A DNA stretch of 64,000 bases from Phaseolus vulgaris (GCF_000499845.2 NC_023750.2:5515478-5579477); one strand, 5' to 3'. Positions 33,719 to 45,232 are shown, numbered from the stretch's first letter. Translations and numbers: made by a program. The notes: generated from the sequence alone by a model not told the origin.

Positions 33719-34522
33719 CTAATTATCACATATCAGTGTCATTTGAGTAACCTCTCCAAATTGCAATTCTTTAAGTAACTGTTTAAGCCAAATAAGCTCA
33801 CAAGTAGCCGAGGCCATAGCTCTATATTCTGCTTCTGCACTAGATCTCGCCACAACACTTTGTTTCTTGCTCTTCCAAGAGATCAAGTTATCACCAATGG
33901 AGACACCATAACCAGAAGTTGACCTTCTATTAGATGGAGATCCTGCCCAATCAGCATCTGAATAACAAACGACTTTAGTATGGTTATTATGACCATATAA
34001 CAAACCTTTTCCAGGAGAGCCTTTAATGTACTTCACTATACGAATGACTGCATTCCAATGATCTTCACATGGAGAATTAAGAAATTGACTCACCACACTA
34101 ACTGCAAAGGAAATATCAGGACGAGTAACAGTGAGATAGTTCAATCTTCCAACTAATCTCCTGTACTTCTCAGGATCTGAAAGAGGCTCCCCCTGATTGG
34201 GTAGAAGCTTGACGTTGGGATCCATGGGAGTATCAACAGATTTCGAATTCATCAACCCAATTTCCTCCAAAATATCTAATGCGTATTTTCTTTGAGAGAT
34301 AACAATACCAGTATTAGATTGTGCTACCTCAATCCACAAGAAATATCTGAGTTTGCCAAGATCTTTGGTCTGAAAGTGTTGACAAAGGTGTTGTTTTACT
34401 TGTGAGATGCCATGGTGATCACTGCCTGTAAGAACAATGTCATCAACATATACTACAAGATAGATACACCCAGCACTCGAGTGACGATAAAAAACTGAAT
34501 GATCTCCTGCACTGCAAGTCAT
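33719..34522 (-). pseudogene. Copia pol: end of reverse transcriptase and RNase H
   Basis: In frame with the upstream pol segment after a nonsense codon at 34574. It carries the catalytic YVDD (CIYLVVYVDDIVLTGSD), RPDISFAVSVVSQFL, and RNase H motifs (VVCYSDADWAGSPSNRRSTS, SWKSKKQSVVARSSAEAEY, LIWLKQLLKEL). It stops at TAG 33719 after LICDN where the family has NQAALHI, consistent with CAG->TAG. The rest of RNase H ([20 protein letters not shown]) is still readable downstream to about 33620. The methionine at 34522 is internal. Confidence 0.9.
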
Positions 34523-34573
34523 ACCAAATTGTTGAACAACATTGCTAAATTTTCCAAACCAAGCCCTAGGAGA

Positions 34574-36511
34574 CTACTTGAGGCCATATAAGGATTTGCG
34601 AAGACGACATACCAATCCAGAAGACTCCCCCTGAGCAACAAAACCGGGAGGTTGCTCCATATAAATTTCTTCCTGCAAATCCCCATTAAGAAAAGCATTT
34701 TTAACATCCAGTTGATAAAGAGGCCATTGTTGAAGAGCAGCCATAGCTATGAATAAGCAAACAGAGGCCATCTTTGCTACTGGAGAAAAAGTATCACCAT
34801 AGTCTAAACCAAAAATTTTGGTATAACCCTTAGCCACAAGACGAGCTTTGAGACGATCAATAGTACCATCAGGACCAACTTTGATAGCAAAAATCCACCT
34901 GCAACCAACAACAGATTTCCTAGATGGTAAAGGAACAAGTTCCCAAGTTCCATTATTCTGAAGCGCATTCATTTCATCAAGCATGGCCTGACGCCAACCA
35001 GGATGAGCTAAAGCATCACCTACAGATTTTGGAATGGATACAGAAGAAATAGACGAAAGGCAGGTATAAAAGGGTTGAGATAGTCTATGGTAACTCAAAG
35101 CAGTATAATGTGGAGAGGGATTACGAGTAGAACGTATACCTTTACGGATAGCAATAGGAAGATCAGGTTCAACAGTCAGAGGTTCAACTATAGGAGCCGG
35201 AGGGAGATGAGGTGTTGGCACCAGAATAGAGTCTGCTGATGGACGATGAGACGGTTGACGACGACTATACACCTGAAGAGTTGGCGGTGGTTGTGAATTG
35301 TTAGGTGCACTAGGCACAACAAGAGGAATATTAACTTGATTAGATGAAGAAATTGAAGGAGAAAGACAAGACTTAAAGTAAAGGGAAGATTCACTGAAGG
35401 TGACATCTGCTGAAATAAAATAATGGTTTAAAGACGGTGAGAAACATTTATATCCTTTTTGTGATGTAGTGAACCCTAAAAAGACACATTTGTGTGACTT
35501 AGGAGATAATTTATCAAGACCAGGACTAAAATTATGAACAAAACATGTGGACCCAAAAACTTTGGGAGGTAAAGAGTGGAGAGGGTCATGTGGAAATAAA
35601 ATAGAATGAGGAATTTTGTTATCTAAAACTGAAGATAGCATGCGATTAATGAGATAACATGCACTGAGAACAACATCACCCCAAAAACGCTGAGGAACAT
35701 CACCATGGATTAAAATAGTACGAGTTGTTTCAACAAGATGTCTATTCTTGCGCTCAGCTACCCCATTTTGTTGAGGTGTATAAGCACATGAAGTTTGATG
35801 AAGAATACCATGAGAAGCCATAAAATTTTTAAAAGAATGAGAAAGATACTCACGTCCATTATCATTGCGCAAAATTCGGATGGAAATTCCAAATTGATTT
35901 TTAATTTCATTGTAAAATATTTGAAATATAGAAAACAACTCAGAATGGTTTTTCATTAAAAATGCCCAAGTACATCTTGAATAATCATCAATAAAAGTAA
36001 CAAAATACTGAAATCCTAAATTAGACTTAATACGACTTGGTCCCCAAATGTCAGAGTGAACTAAGGCAAAAGGAGATGAAGCACGTTGTGAGACATTACG
36101 AGGAAAAGAACTACGAATGTGTTTCCCTAACTGACACGACTCACACGATAAAATAGACACATTAGACAAATTTAGAACAAGCTGTTGCTTCTTGGCAAGA
36201 CTAGGATGACCCAACCGAGCATGAATGAGAGATGGAGAATCCATAATTGCGCCAACATGTGCAGAGATCTGTAGTTGATAAAGTCCATGAGACTCACATC
36301 CGGTGCCAATCATCCGTTCCGAATTCCGGTCCTGTAAAGTAACAAAATCTTTGGTAAAAGAAATAACACAGTCAAAGGAACGAGTGAGACGACTAATGGA
36401 TAATAAGTTAAATGGAGACCTAGGGACATAAAGAACATTATCAATAGATAAAGATGAAAAAAGATTAATAGTACCAACACCATGTGATGGTACCCTATAT
36501 CCATTGGTCAT
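34574..36511 (-). pseudogene. Copia pol: GAG-pre-integrase, integrase, reverse transcriptase
   Basis: 645 codons. The pre-integrase zinc motif (HARLGHPSLAKKQQL ... CESCQLGKH) is followed by the integrase core with its DDE set: VHSDIWGPSRI (D), RNDNGREYLSHSF (D) and NGVAERKNRHLVE (E). Then comes a proline-rich stretch, and the RT from WRQAMLDEMNALQNNGTWEL through RLKARLVAKGYTKIFGLDYG, YQLDVKNAFLNGDLQEEIYM and RKSLYGLK. It ends at TAG 34574, where KQSPRAW is expected (CAG->TAG). The protease just upstream (VLDSGATDHITGNKSF) is separated by a frameshift in a T-rich tract near 36560, so the methionine at 36511 is not the true start. Confidence 0.92.
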
Positions 36512-36600
36512 GGTAACTGAAGGTAAATAACCCGTAGTAGATAGGGAAGAGAAAAAGATTTATTACCAGTAATGTGATCAGTGGCACCTGAATCTAGAAC
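36512..36600 (-). pseudogene. Copia protease segment
   Basis: After the gag stop, the minus strand continues in the gag frame with VLDSGATDHITGNKSFS, the copia aspartic protease active site (DSGAT). One base then appears to be missing from a run of T (AAATCTTTTTCTCTTCCC), shifting the rest (STTGYLPSVTMTNGYRV) into the pol frame. Confidence 0.75.
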
Positions 36601-37665
36601 CTAAGGGCCATGGGAAGTGGAGTGAGTGAGGCCAACAAAAGATGTACCTGAATGTGAAACAGAAGCCGTGGAACTAGGGTTCTGACGATCCTCATACCAT
36701 TTAAGAAATTCATTGAAAATAGCAGGCTGGCCTGGGGTATCAATTGAAGTATGGTCCATGGTAGAAGGTTGCACAGGGGCAATTTGAGCAACCGCAACAG
36801 ATCTAAGAGGATGACCATGTAAGGCATAACATCTGTCAATTTTGTGGCCAAGTTTGCCACAATGGTCACACTTGTGACGCCCTTTGCCCGGCTTGTGGGG
36901 GCGAGTACGATCATTATGCTGAGACACTAAAGCAGAAGAGTCATCAACATGAGACGTTATATTAGCGGTGTGTTGACCTGGCACGCGCAAAAGGGTAGAA
37001 CAAGTGGAAGTAAAATTGGGCACAATAGGAGATCCCAAAATTTGATCACGAACGTGAGAATAATCATCAGGAAGACCATGTAAACCCAATAACATGAAGA
37101 ACTTGGATCTTTGTTCTAGTTCTTGAGAAGGAGTAGAGGCAGGAGGTAATAACTCATTAAAATCATGTAGAAGAGCATGAAGTTTACCTAGATATTCTGC
37201 CATTGTACCATCAAGACGTTTGGGAGCAACAATTGTGAGAAGATTTTGACACACACCATAAAGACGTTGAGTATCATTGGTGTATAATAATTTTGCTTGT
37301 TCCCAAACTTCTGAACATGTCTCACAGGTACGAAAAATTTGTTTTAAAGATGAGTGAATGGTCGATTTGATAACAATGCATAATTGAGTATCAATTTTCG
37401 ACCAACGGACAACCTCATTTTCAGCAAGAGTAGGATGAGTAAGATGATCAACATAACCTTGACTCTTAAGCCATAATTTAATATTTGATGCCCAAGTGTC
37501 ATAATTGGTTCCATCCAATTTGTCAATGGAAAGATGAACATTGACGTAATTAGTATAAATAGATGAATCTGGCATAATGACTGCAGAAGAAGCCACAGTG
37601 GTAGCGGCAGCGGAAGAAGCCATAGTGGCAGCGGAAGCGGAAGAAGCCACAGAAGATAAGGACAA
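36601..37665 (-). pseudogene. Copia gag (UBN2-type) with zinc knuckle
   Basis: 354 codons. An alanine/serine-rich start is followed by the copia gag core (LSIDKLDGTNYDTWASNIKL, WLKSQGYVDHL, VWEQAKLLYTNDTQRLYGVC) and a CCHC zinc knuckle CDHCGKLGHKIDRC near residue 268. The gag protein forms the particle that packages element RNA. It ends at TAG 36601 between HGP and VLDSGATDH. A W codon (TGG) is expected there, so the stop is probably TGG->TAG. Otherwise gag is intact. Confidence 0.88.
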
Positions 37666-37867
37666 ATCCAGTCACTGGTTAATTGGCGGGAGCAACAAAG
37701 ATGAAGGCTCCGACAGCGATTCCGGCAACGTCTCCAGCGGAGGCTCCGACGACGGCTCCGGCGAGATTCCGGCGAGGGTCCGGCGGCGGATCCGGCGAAG
37801 GTCCGGTGAGACAGTGGGGTGGTGGCTGGAATATTCCAGTGAATAGTGGGTTCACCTATAAAAATTG

Positions 37868-37891
37868 AACCCTAAACCCTAAACCCTAACC
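37868..37891. repeat. Telomere-like CCCTAAA repeats in the copia leader
   Basis: AACCCTAAACCCTAAACCCTAACC, about three units of the plant telomere heptamer, lies only a few bases from the primer binding site. Being this short and inside an element leader, it is not a telomere. Confidence 0.85.
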
Positions 37892-37895
37892 TTAT

Positions 37896-37907
37896 GCTCT
37901 GATACCA
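37896..37907 (-). other. Copia primer binding site (tRNA-iMet)
   Basis: The minus strand reads TGGTATCAGAGC directly after the 5' LTR. This is the standard match to the 3' end of initiator methionine tRNA used to prime minus-strand cDNA. Confidence 0.95.
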
Positions 37908-38088
37908 TATTAAAGGAAAAGAAAGAATAGGGTAAATCCATTGTGTATATTGAACACATAGGGTTATGTTTATATAGGAAAAAGAAACATATGGGCTAAG
38001 CCCATTACACAAATATGAGATATCTAACAATATCTATAATATCTCATAATATCAAATAATATCTAATTATATCTAATAATATCTAACA
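37908..38088 (-). repeat. Copia 5' LTR
   Basis: 181 bp, same ends as the 3' LTR, with three differences from it. It is flanked on the outer side by CAACA. Confidence 0.95.
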
Positions 38089-38093
38089 CAACA

Positions 38094-39775
38094 CAATGTA
38101 TTTTTGTTGCCCACCTTCCTCCCTACTCACACCGTATTGTGTTTCATTTGCCATTTTAGATCCTAAGCTTTCGCTATGTGCCTGCCATGCTTCTATACTA
38201 TCACTAACTTTCGATCCCTCTAACTGCCTTCGTATCGTTTTACCACCGTCACTATGTGATTCCCCTGTCTCAAGACCCTCTATTGTTGACTGGATCACTA
38301 ACCCCTCATATCCTTCGTTCTTTTGGGTTGAGCCATGGGGCCCACCGCCTTGCAACTGGGCCTCGCTCTTACAGACACGACCCAAAGCCTCATAAATGAC
38401 CTTTTGGTTACTTAAACACTCTATGTCAACCACCACTTTAGCCAAGTCAGCTAGATTAGGATTGCTATAGCGAGCCCTATCACAGTCTGGGGCAGGTAGA
38501 CTGACACAGACATTTGCCTTCTGACCCAATCTTTCTTCATTCGTGAAAGAAGAATCACCTTTGGCCTGACAGCCTTTGCTTTTTGAGGTAGAGCCCTCGA
38601 AGCGGATATTTGACTTTGGCATGTACTGTTCACCGTCACCCCTGTCCTTTCTCCCGCCTTCCCCCCCGTCTGGCCAGCATTCATCCCCGACCCTACACCT
38701 GCCCTTCTCCTCACCATTCTTCTCAGAGAAATCTGTATCTTCTACGTAGGTTTCCGAGAAGGACACACTATCAGTGGAATCGTCAACATAAAGATTGTCA
38801 TTGCACCCTCGTCCTTCGCAGCCAATGGCCTCCTCTTCAATGAAAATACTGCACACATGTTTATTAATCCGCACTATTCTCGCCATCATGACACTACAAA
38901 AATTTTGAACGCGGACTTTCAACCTTGCGTATTCCAGGACCTCCCAGGTTAACGTATAGTTGTCGATGGAAACCAACTTGGTCGCCGTGGAAATCTCTCC
39001 AACCACTTTGGAGAAACAATCCCTATTCCAAAATGGTAATGGCAACCCATAACATTTCACCCAGACAGATTTGTGGCTTGCACCACTGTTTACCGACCAA
39101 GGTTTAACACCAGTAAACACAGAGTCAAACCACTCTTTATTATTCTTCATAATAACCTCCATAACCTCCCCCTCTCTTGGGGTGATCAGAACAAGGTTGT
39201 CACCCAAGAATCTCGCCCTTACCATTGTCATCCCTCCCTTCACAAGCTCCTCTCTCAACTTGCCAAAGTCCATTCCATCACCGAGGGTCCCTACAACGCT
39301 TCTTTCCATCCAAGGTAGAGAAAGTTGTTGTGTTTTAAAAGCCAAGCCCTTCCACAAATCTTGGGATTCACCTGTAACAGCTTCGGTGTAGGATCTATTC
39401 CTACTCTTCTCCACCCAAATCTCCTTATCTCCATATTTCCTAACAATCTCATCTTCCTTCGTATAGCGCTTCCATTCTATCTTCTGACTTTCTCTTAACA
39501 GCTCCCTCAACGCCCTCCGCTCCTCCTTTTTTGGACCATACTGGTATCTCCTATATTTCGGAATGTTCACGTACAGCTTCATACTTCCAATATAAATCGG
39601 GTCTAGCTCTCTCTCCAGGCGCCCTTCATCTCTTACACCAAAGAAACTCACAAAACAGAATCTCCTCCTCCATTTGTTGAGTCTTCTTGAGATAAAAACG
39701 TCCTTCACCCTTGCCCATTTTTGAAAAACCTTAACCATGTCCTTTTCACCAACCTCATGAGGAAAGTTGGAGAAG
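38094..39775 (-). pseudogene. LINE 2 ORF1 (RNA-binding protein), split by copia
   Basis: An open frame of 551 codons from 39738, open further upstream to the truncated end (SNFPHEVGEKD). The N-terminal RRM-like domain reads MVKVFQKWARVKDVFISRRL ... RRFCFVSFFGV and MKLYVNIPKYRRYQY. A second conserved block is GGMTMVRARFLGDNLVLITP, then WVKCYGLPLPFWNRDCFSKV, followed by an acidic, low-complexity C-terminal half. It breaks at the copia insertion after QQKYIVL. Across the insertion the frame resumes at 33300 as QGGSEDEEATGVMEPTTW and ends near 33085. The protein would coat LINE RNA. ORF1 itself looks nearly intact apart from the copia hit and the missing 5' end. Confidence 0.88.
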
Positions 39776-39941
39776 AATAATTATGTTTATATAAAATTTT
39801 GTTAACAACATTAAAAAATATTTAAATATTTCGTCATTAATATTAAAAAAAATTATTAACATTAATAAAGAAAAATTATTATATTTAAATTTACCTAAAT
39901 ATTACCAATAAATTATATATTTAATAAATATAAATTACAAA
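39776..39941. other. AT-rich sequence beyond LINE 2, with a fragment of the polygalacturonase flank
   Basis: No gene. About 70 bp (39866-39935) match 27893-27965, the upstream flank of polygalacturonase copy A ('taaagaaaaattattatattta', 'attaccaataaattatatattt'), suggesting a displaced fragment of the duplicated unit. Confidence 0.5.
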
Positions 39942-40141
39942 AAAATCATAAAATAGAAACCAATTTTAGAGACAAAAAAAATTAGTTGTTATAGTGACTA
40001 AATTAGAAATTATTTTATAGACTATAAAATTTTTTTGATTACTAAATTAGTTTTTATTATTGTTAAATAATTTCTAAATTAGTATTTAATTAGCTACGAA
40101 AGTTTTAACTACCAATTATTTAGATTCTAATGAGGAGTTAA
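39942..40141. mobile_element. Left half of a CACTA-like MITE (MITE 3)
   Basis: It starts 'attacaaaaaaatcataaaatagaaacc' and runs through 'tagttgttatagtgactaaattag', matching the left half of the MITE at 22260. The expected right half is not adjacent. A matching right half lies at 56880-57017, so the element appears to have been split by the intervening nest. Confidence 0.6.
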
Positions 40142-40602
40142 TACCTCAACTACCTAGCATTAAAGAAAAACATTTAATGGTAGATATGTGTGTGCCAAAC
40201 ACATGGCAAGAGGTGAAAGAAGATTTTTCGTGTTCTGGAATTCTTTTGGGCCACGTGGGCTGGTCGAGGTGGGGGAGAAATTCATATGGGTCTACTTTTG
40301 TTTTGAGTGAGAGAGAACATTCTGGTGTGAAGAAAGATGATAAGGGTGTTAAAACTGGACCTTATCGAACCTATGGAAGAGTGTTCACTGGTCCATCGGC
40401 GGTTGATGTCACTCTGGGTGACGAAGTGTGCGCGAACCTTGAGAAGTAAGACGGTGCTGCAGGGGTTTTGAGGGGGGAAGCTAAGGAACAAGTAAATGTG
40501 GAGGATTGGGAGGTGTCCTCCGTTGTAGGGGTGACTTCGGGGTTCCTTGAGGGAGCTAGAAGCGGTCAATAGAGTGTGGAGGTAGGGATGTTAGAGCAAG
40601 AA
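40142..40602 (+). pseudogene. LINE 3 ORF1 C-terminal fragment
   Basis: The plus-strand frame from 40177 (MVDMCVPNTWQEVKEDFSCS ... TGPYRTYGRVFTGPSAVDVT) and its continuation to 40570 resemble no protein I can name. They lie directly upstream, across the retroelement insertion, of a LINE ORF2 start at 53580. By position this is the hydrophilic C-terminal part of a LINE ORF1. The assignment is inferred from context. Confidence 0.45.
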
Positions 40603-41659
40603 TGATGAGAATCAAATAAAAGAGGCTTTTATTAATGGAGGAAGAGGACATCCACCCTCACATTTGAAGTTCTTCCTTCTAGTCTTCTCAAAATTAAAAG
40701 AAGACATAAAATAAAGATGAGGCCCAAGCCCAAACCCAAGAAGGCCAAAGCCCAAAGAGCCCAAGTCCATCCCATGAGGGGCAAGGCCAAGCTTGGAAAT
40801 ACTCTTGTATAGTTTTAGGAGGTGTGGTTATTAAATAAAGGAGTGTGAAAATGTAAAATAAAGTCACATTGTCCATGTGACTTAGGATAGTGGTGTAGGT
40901 GTAGTTTTTAGGAGGTGTCATAGTAGAAAAAGGCCACACCTCCCATGTGACTTGTTTTTGGTGGGAATTTCAAATGAGTTTATTCGAAATTTCCCACCTA
41001 TTTTTCAGCACCTCTAGGCTATAAATAAAGGTGCTTAGCTTGTACAATTCAGATTTTTATTTTAATTAGAGAAACTATACTCAATTTTTGAGAGAGCATT
41101 GGAGAGCTTTGTGCCTTCTTCACTAGTCTTATCTTGATGGTTCCATGGTTACCTCAAGTGGCGGCTTGCACACTTATCTTGGAGTCTCCATCCTCCTAGT
41201 GGCGTGATCATCCAACCATACATCCATCTTCATGAGCTTTCTCTTCTCCTTCCTTCCTTCTCTTTTGATATTCATGTCTTAAGCTTGTGTTCTTGTGTTT
41301 TGGTTCGGCACTTTCTTTTTCCAGCAGCTGTTCTTCTTCTATTTTGAATTTTGGTTCGGTGCTTTTACATTTCCAGCACTTCTTTTCAGTATTCTTGCCT
41401 TTTAGTTCATTTTAATTGGTTCATTTCAGTTCTATGTCAATTCTATTCGGTGCAATTGCTTTTCCTTTCATTTTAATCGGTTCAATTTGACAATAATTGG
41501 AACTTCCATATGAGTTTGTGTTTTGGCACTAGTTTTGGTGAGTTCTTGTTCATAGAACCTTGATCCAATTCTATGATAAAGTGTCTATCTCATAACCAAC
41601 TCAAGATGATTCCTAAGAATGTCAAGAATCATTCTAATTGTGCTAGTGGAATCACATCA
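40603..41659 (+). repeat. 5' LTR of the gag-only element
   Basis: 1,057 bp with a TATA box TATAAATA at 41020-41027. Most of it is closely similar to the 3' LTR, but about 41272-41490 is strongly different from the matching 45025-45225. Confidence 0.93.
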
Positions 41660-41661
41660 TG

Positions 41662-41673
41662 TGGTATCAAGAG
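41662..41673 (+). other. Primer binding site of the gag-only element
   Basis: TGGTATCAAGAG, two bases after the LTR, resembles the initiator methionine tRNA primer site (TGGTATCAGAGC) with an extra A. Confidence 0.65.
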
Positions 41674-42627
41674 TTTAGGTGTGTTCTTGTTTAATTTTTG
41701 AGTTGTGTAGCACTTTAATTTCAAGAGCTCTTTAATTTCTTGCAATTTACTTTTCTGTTTTTAGGCTTATTTGAGTTTTGCTTGCTGTTTTCTTTATTTT
41801 ACCTATCATATGTTTGAGTATTTTCCTTTTTGAATCCTTACAAGTTTTTTCTTAGTCTTGTTTTTCCATATTTGTCATCACTTCTTGTAGTACTTTTATT
41901 GAATTTTTTAGTTTCTTGCTTTGGTGTCATATAATTTTCTGAAGTTTGATATTGATCCTTTGTGCATTTTCTGTTTTAGAATTGAGTTCATACTTGTATT
42001 CTAGACCTATACAAGTTCATATACATCATTTTCCATTATGTCTTTGCTAGTTCATAATTCTGTTTTTCATTCCTATTAGGATTCCTCTGTTTTTCTGAAA
42101 AGTGCTTACTGTTTTTCCTTATTGAAATTGATTTACTCACTGGAAAATTCTGAAATTCTGGATTTGTGTTATTCAAAGTGTTATAAAAGCATAGAAAAAA
42201 GAAGTACTAAAAAATTCAAAGTACACAAAAAATGATAAATAAAATACAAAAAGTGTACAATTCTGCCGAAAAAAATACGGTAATCTGGCAGCGATTTTGA
42301 AAAATTTATCTCAATTAATTGGCTTGCTTTTTTTGCGTAATTCCAGTGCCATTCTTGAGTTAACATCTTGAAGTTTCTGTGGTTTAAATTTCATAATCCA
42401 GTTCGCTCTATATCATTCCAGTTAAATCAGTGAACATCAAGCACAGTTTGCATAATTTTTTTTCCAGTAGCTTATTTTTTGTTTTCTTCATCTAATCTAG
42501 TGCTTTTCTTTAGGTATTCTTTTGTGTGCCTACTTTTTCATTGAGTTCCTTATTTTCTTGATTGTCTTTTATTCATTAATCTTTGAGTTTGTCATACATC
42601 TAGTATTCCTTTTGTTATAGCCTTTCA
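41674..42627 (+). other. Leader of the gag-only element
   Basis: About 950 bp of T-rich sequence without an ORF between the primer binding site and gag. Packaging signals would be expected here, but none can be recognised. Confidence 0.5.
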
Positions 42628-44348
42628 TTGCTTATACCTTTTCTTGATTGTCTTTATTGCTTCATTGGTTTTGTTGTGGTTGGATTTGAGATTGGTGTGC
42701 CTTGCTTTGAGGATTCCAAGACCTCAAGATCAGATTGGTGCAGGGACATTATTTCTTTGAGAGTGACCTCTTTTTCTGCCCAAATTCACTTCGGCAGTTT
42801 GGTTACCACATCATTTTTGCTAACTTTGTTTCTTGACTTCTTTGCTGTTTTTGTGTGTTTGCTGTTTTCATCTTACAAGCAACATTCTCCTTCCAAAGCT
42901 TCGGTCCTTGGTGAATTGCATGAAGCTCAACGCACCATTAGGCGTTTGGAAGAGAAATTGCAAAAGATGGAGGTGCAACAAGCTAGGCCATCTCACTTTA
43001 TCCATGATGGACATCATTCACATAGACCTTCATCAAGAGGTTCTTCAAATGCCTTAGGCCGTGAAGAGGACCATAGGAGAAGAAGGACTCCACCCCAATT
43101 CCTTGGACATAGACATCACAACCAAGGGGAGAGACCTCACTATGGAAATGGCTACTACCAAGATGCAAAGGCTAGGCTACCTTTGGTCAAGCTTCCTTGT
43201 TTCAATGGCTCTAGTGATCTTAATGTGTATTTAGATTGGGAGGCTAAGTGTGAACAAATTTTTGACCTCCATGAGATCCTAGATGAGCACAAATATAAGT
43301 TAGCCACTTTAGAATTTGTAGATTTTGCCAAAGAATGGTGGCATAAACTTGTAATGGACATTATGTATTGCAAGAGACCTCCCGTGGTTTCTTGGAATGA
43401 TTTGAAAGAGTGTATGCGCGCGAGGTTTGTTCCTCCTTCTAGGAAGGAACACTTGTTGAAGTTCCAAAGGCTTCCTCAAGGACATAGGATGGTAGATGAA
43501 TACTTTAAAGATTTTGACACAACTTTGACTAAAATGAATATGCATGCTAATGAAGAGTCAAAGATTAAATAGTTTGTACGTGGTTTGAAAAGATATATTA
43601 GAGACTTTGTAGAATTAAAAGAATATTCTTCTTTAAAGAGCGTGTTTCGCAAAGCCATCAAGGTGGAATCATATCTTTTGAACAAAACTTTCAAAAATAC
43701 TCATGATGAGGATTTCTAAAACTCTTCTAGGAAGGATGTCAACAAAATTTCTACTCAAAATTCTCCTTCCAATTTTTCCAAACAAACCATGTTTCCAAAA
43801 AAAGTTTCTACTACAAATCCTTCTACTCCTAAGTCACCTACCAAAACTTCAAATATCAAATGTTTTAAATGTTTAGGTTTTGGGCACATAGCTCTTCATT
43901 GTCCACAAAAGCAAATCTTAAAGATCAACAAGGTAAAACAAGACCTAACTCACCCACCTACCACAAGTAAAAAAGAAAAAGACAAAGAAGGCCAAGTTGA
44001 CATGGGTCTTATCCTTTCACCTCCAAGGTGTTTTCCTTCCTTATCTTTTTCATTACCCAAGGTTCCTATTTCACCACCATCTTGGTTAAAATATGTTAGG
44101 GATGATTTGTTCATACCTTCTAATGGTTGTCACCATTTAAGAGGTCTTTTTCCAAAACATCACATCATTCCCAAACTAATTTTTCCAACTTGGTCGATTT
44201 ATAGTACCTCCTTTTCTGAAATCCCATTATTTACAAATGCTAAGTCATGTTTACATTTTTCTTCCACTTTTAATTGTAAAACTAAACTGAATTTGCTATA
44301 TGCAGGGATTCAGAATTCATGGACGAATTCTCTCCAACTCGAGGAGTA
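42628..44348 (+). pseudogene. Gypsy-type gag with zinc knuckle; pol deleted
   Basis: The gag domain is clear: RLPLVKLPCFNGSSDLNVYL, DWEAKCEQIFDLHEI, AKEWWHKLV, WNDLKECMRARFVPPSRKEH and GHRMVDEYFKDFDTTL. The frame is cut by TAG 43570 (SKIKQFVRGL expected, so CAG->TAG) and by TAA at 43717. It continues to a CCHC zinc knuckle CFKCLGFGHIALHC (about 43864-43905) and a lysine-rich tail. After about 44020 only a short hydrophobic tail and TNSLQLEEYDENQ remain before the 3' LTR, the kind of sequence seen at the end of a full polyprotein. An internal deletion of pol is therefore likely. The start ATG is uncertain; 42967 is an alternative. Confidence 0.85.
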
Positions 44349-45232
44349 TGATGAGAATCAAATAAATGAGGCTTTTATTAATGGAGGAAGAGGACATCCA
44401 CCCTCACATTTGAAGTTCTTCCTTCTAGTCTTCTCAAAATTAAAAGAAGACATAAAATAAAGATGAGGCCCAAGCCCAAAGCCCAAGCCCAAACCCAAGA
44501 AGGCCAAAGCCCAAAGAGCCCAAGTCCATCCCATAAGGGGCAAGACCAAGCTTGGAAATACTCTTGTATAGTTTTAGGAGGTGTGGTTATTAAATAAAGG
44601 AGTGTGAAAATGTAAAATAAAGTCACATTGTCCATGTGACTTAGGATAGTGGTGTAGGTGTAGTTTTTAGGAGGTGTCATAGTAAAAAAAGGTCACACCT
44701 CCCATGTGACTTGTTTTTGGTGGGAATTTCAAATGAGTTTATTTGAAATTTCCCACCTATTTTTCAGCACCTCTAGGCTATAAATAAAGGTGCTTAGCTT
44801 GTACAATTCAAAATTGAAATTTGATTAGAGAAACTATACTCAATTTTTGAGAGAGCATTGGAGAGCTTTGTGCCTTCCCCACTAGTCTTATCTTGAGAGT
44901 TCAATGGTTACCTCAAGTGGCGGCTTGCACACTCATCTTGGAGTCACCATCCTCTAAGTGGCGTGATCATCCAACCATTCCTCCATCTTCATGAGCTTTC
45001 TCTTCTCCTTCCTTCCTTCTCTTTGATTTGTTCATGTCTTAGCTTGCTTCTCTTGAATTTCTGTTTGGCATTTTCATTTCTTATGAGTTTTGCTTCGGTT
45101 CATTTGTTTCTTTGTTGTTCTTCATCATTTCTTCTTCATTTCTAGTCTTTTGTTCGGTGCATTTCTGTTTTTGTGCTGTTTAATCGGTGCCTTTGCCTTT
45201 TCTTCCAATTCAATCGGTTCAATTTGACAATA
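44349..45232 (+). repeat. 3' LTR of the gag-only element, first part
   Basis: It begins TGATGAGAATCA after the purine-rich 'gaggagta', with TATAAATA at 44779-44786. It is interrupted at 45232 by the CACTA element and resumes at 52985-53148 (TGTGGAACTTCC...ATCATATCA). Total about 1,048 bp. Confidence 0.93.

Larger units (their letters stand above)
33306..38088 (-). mobile_element. Ty1/copia LTR retrotransposon inside LINE 2 ORF1
   Basis: A complete 4,783-bp copia element on the minus strand. It has 181-bp LTRs (33306-33486 and 37908-38088) flanked by CAACA duplications (33301-33305 and 38089-38093). A primer binding site matches initiator methionine tRNA and a polypurine tract is present. Gene order is gag - integrase - RT - RNase H, as in copia. 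The two LTRs differ at three positions by eye (about 98.3% identity), indicating a fairly recent insertion. Removing the element and one CAACA rejoins LINE 2 ORF1 in frame. Confidence 0.96.
28149..39775 (-). mobile_element. LINE 2: plant L1 retrotransposon interrupted by a copia element
   Basis: Minus-strand L1 with its 3' A-tail at 28149-28157 (TTGATAAAAAA on the minus strand) and ORF1 N-terminus at the right border. Without the copia insertion (33306-38088 plus one 5-bp duplication) it is about 6.84 kb. It is probably 5'-truncated: at 39775 the RRM-domain frame (SNFPHEVGEKDMVKVFQKW) is already open, with no upstream start. Its 3' 600 bp are also present in the duplicated block at 63103-63711, so the LINE predates that duplication. 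No clear target duplication was identified. Confidence 0.9.

Noticed and set aside
37868..37891. Interstitial telomere or chromosome-fusion point
   Set aside because: Only about three heptamers, located within the leader of a copia element; far too short.
41662..41673. tRNA gene at the primer binding sites
   Set aside because: Only the 12-base primer match is present here and at 37896-37907; no cloverleaf sequence around either.
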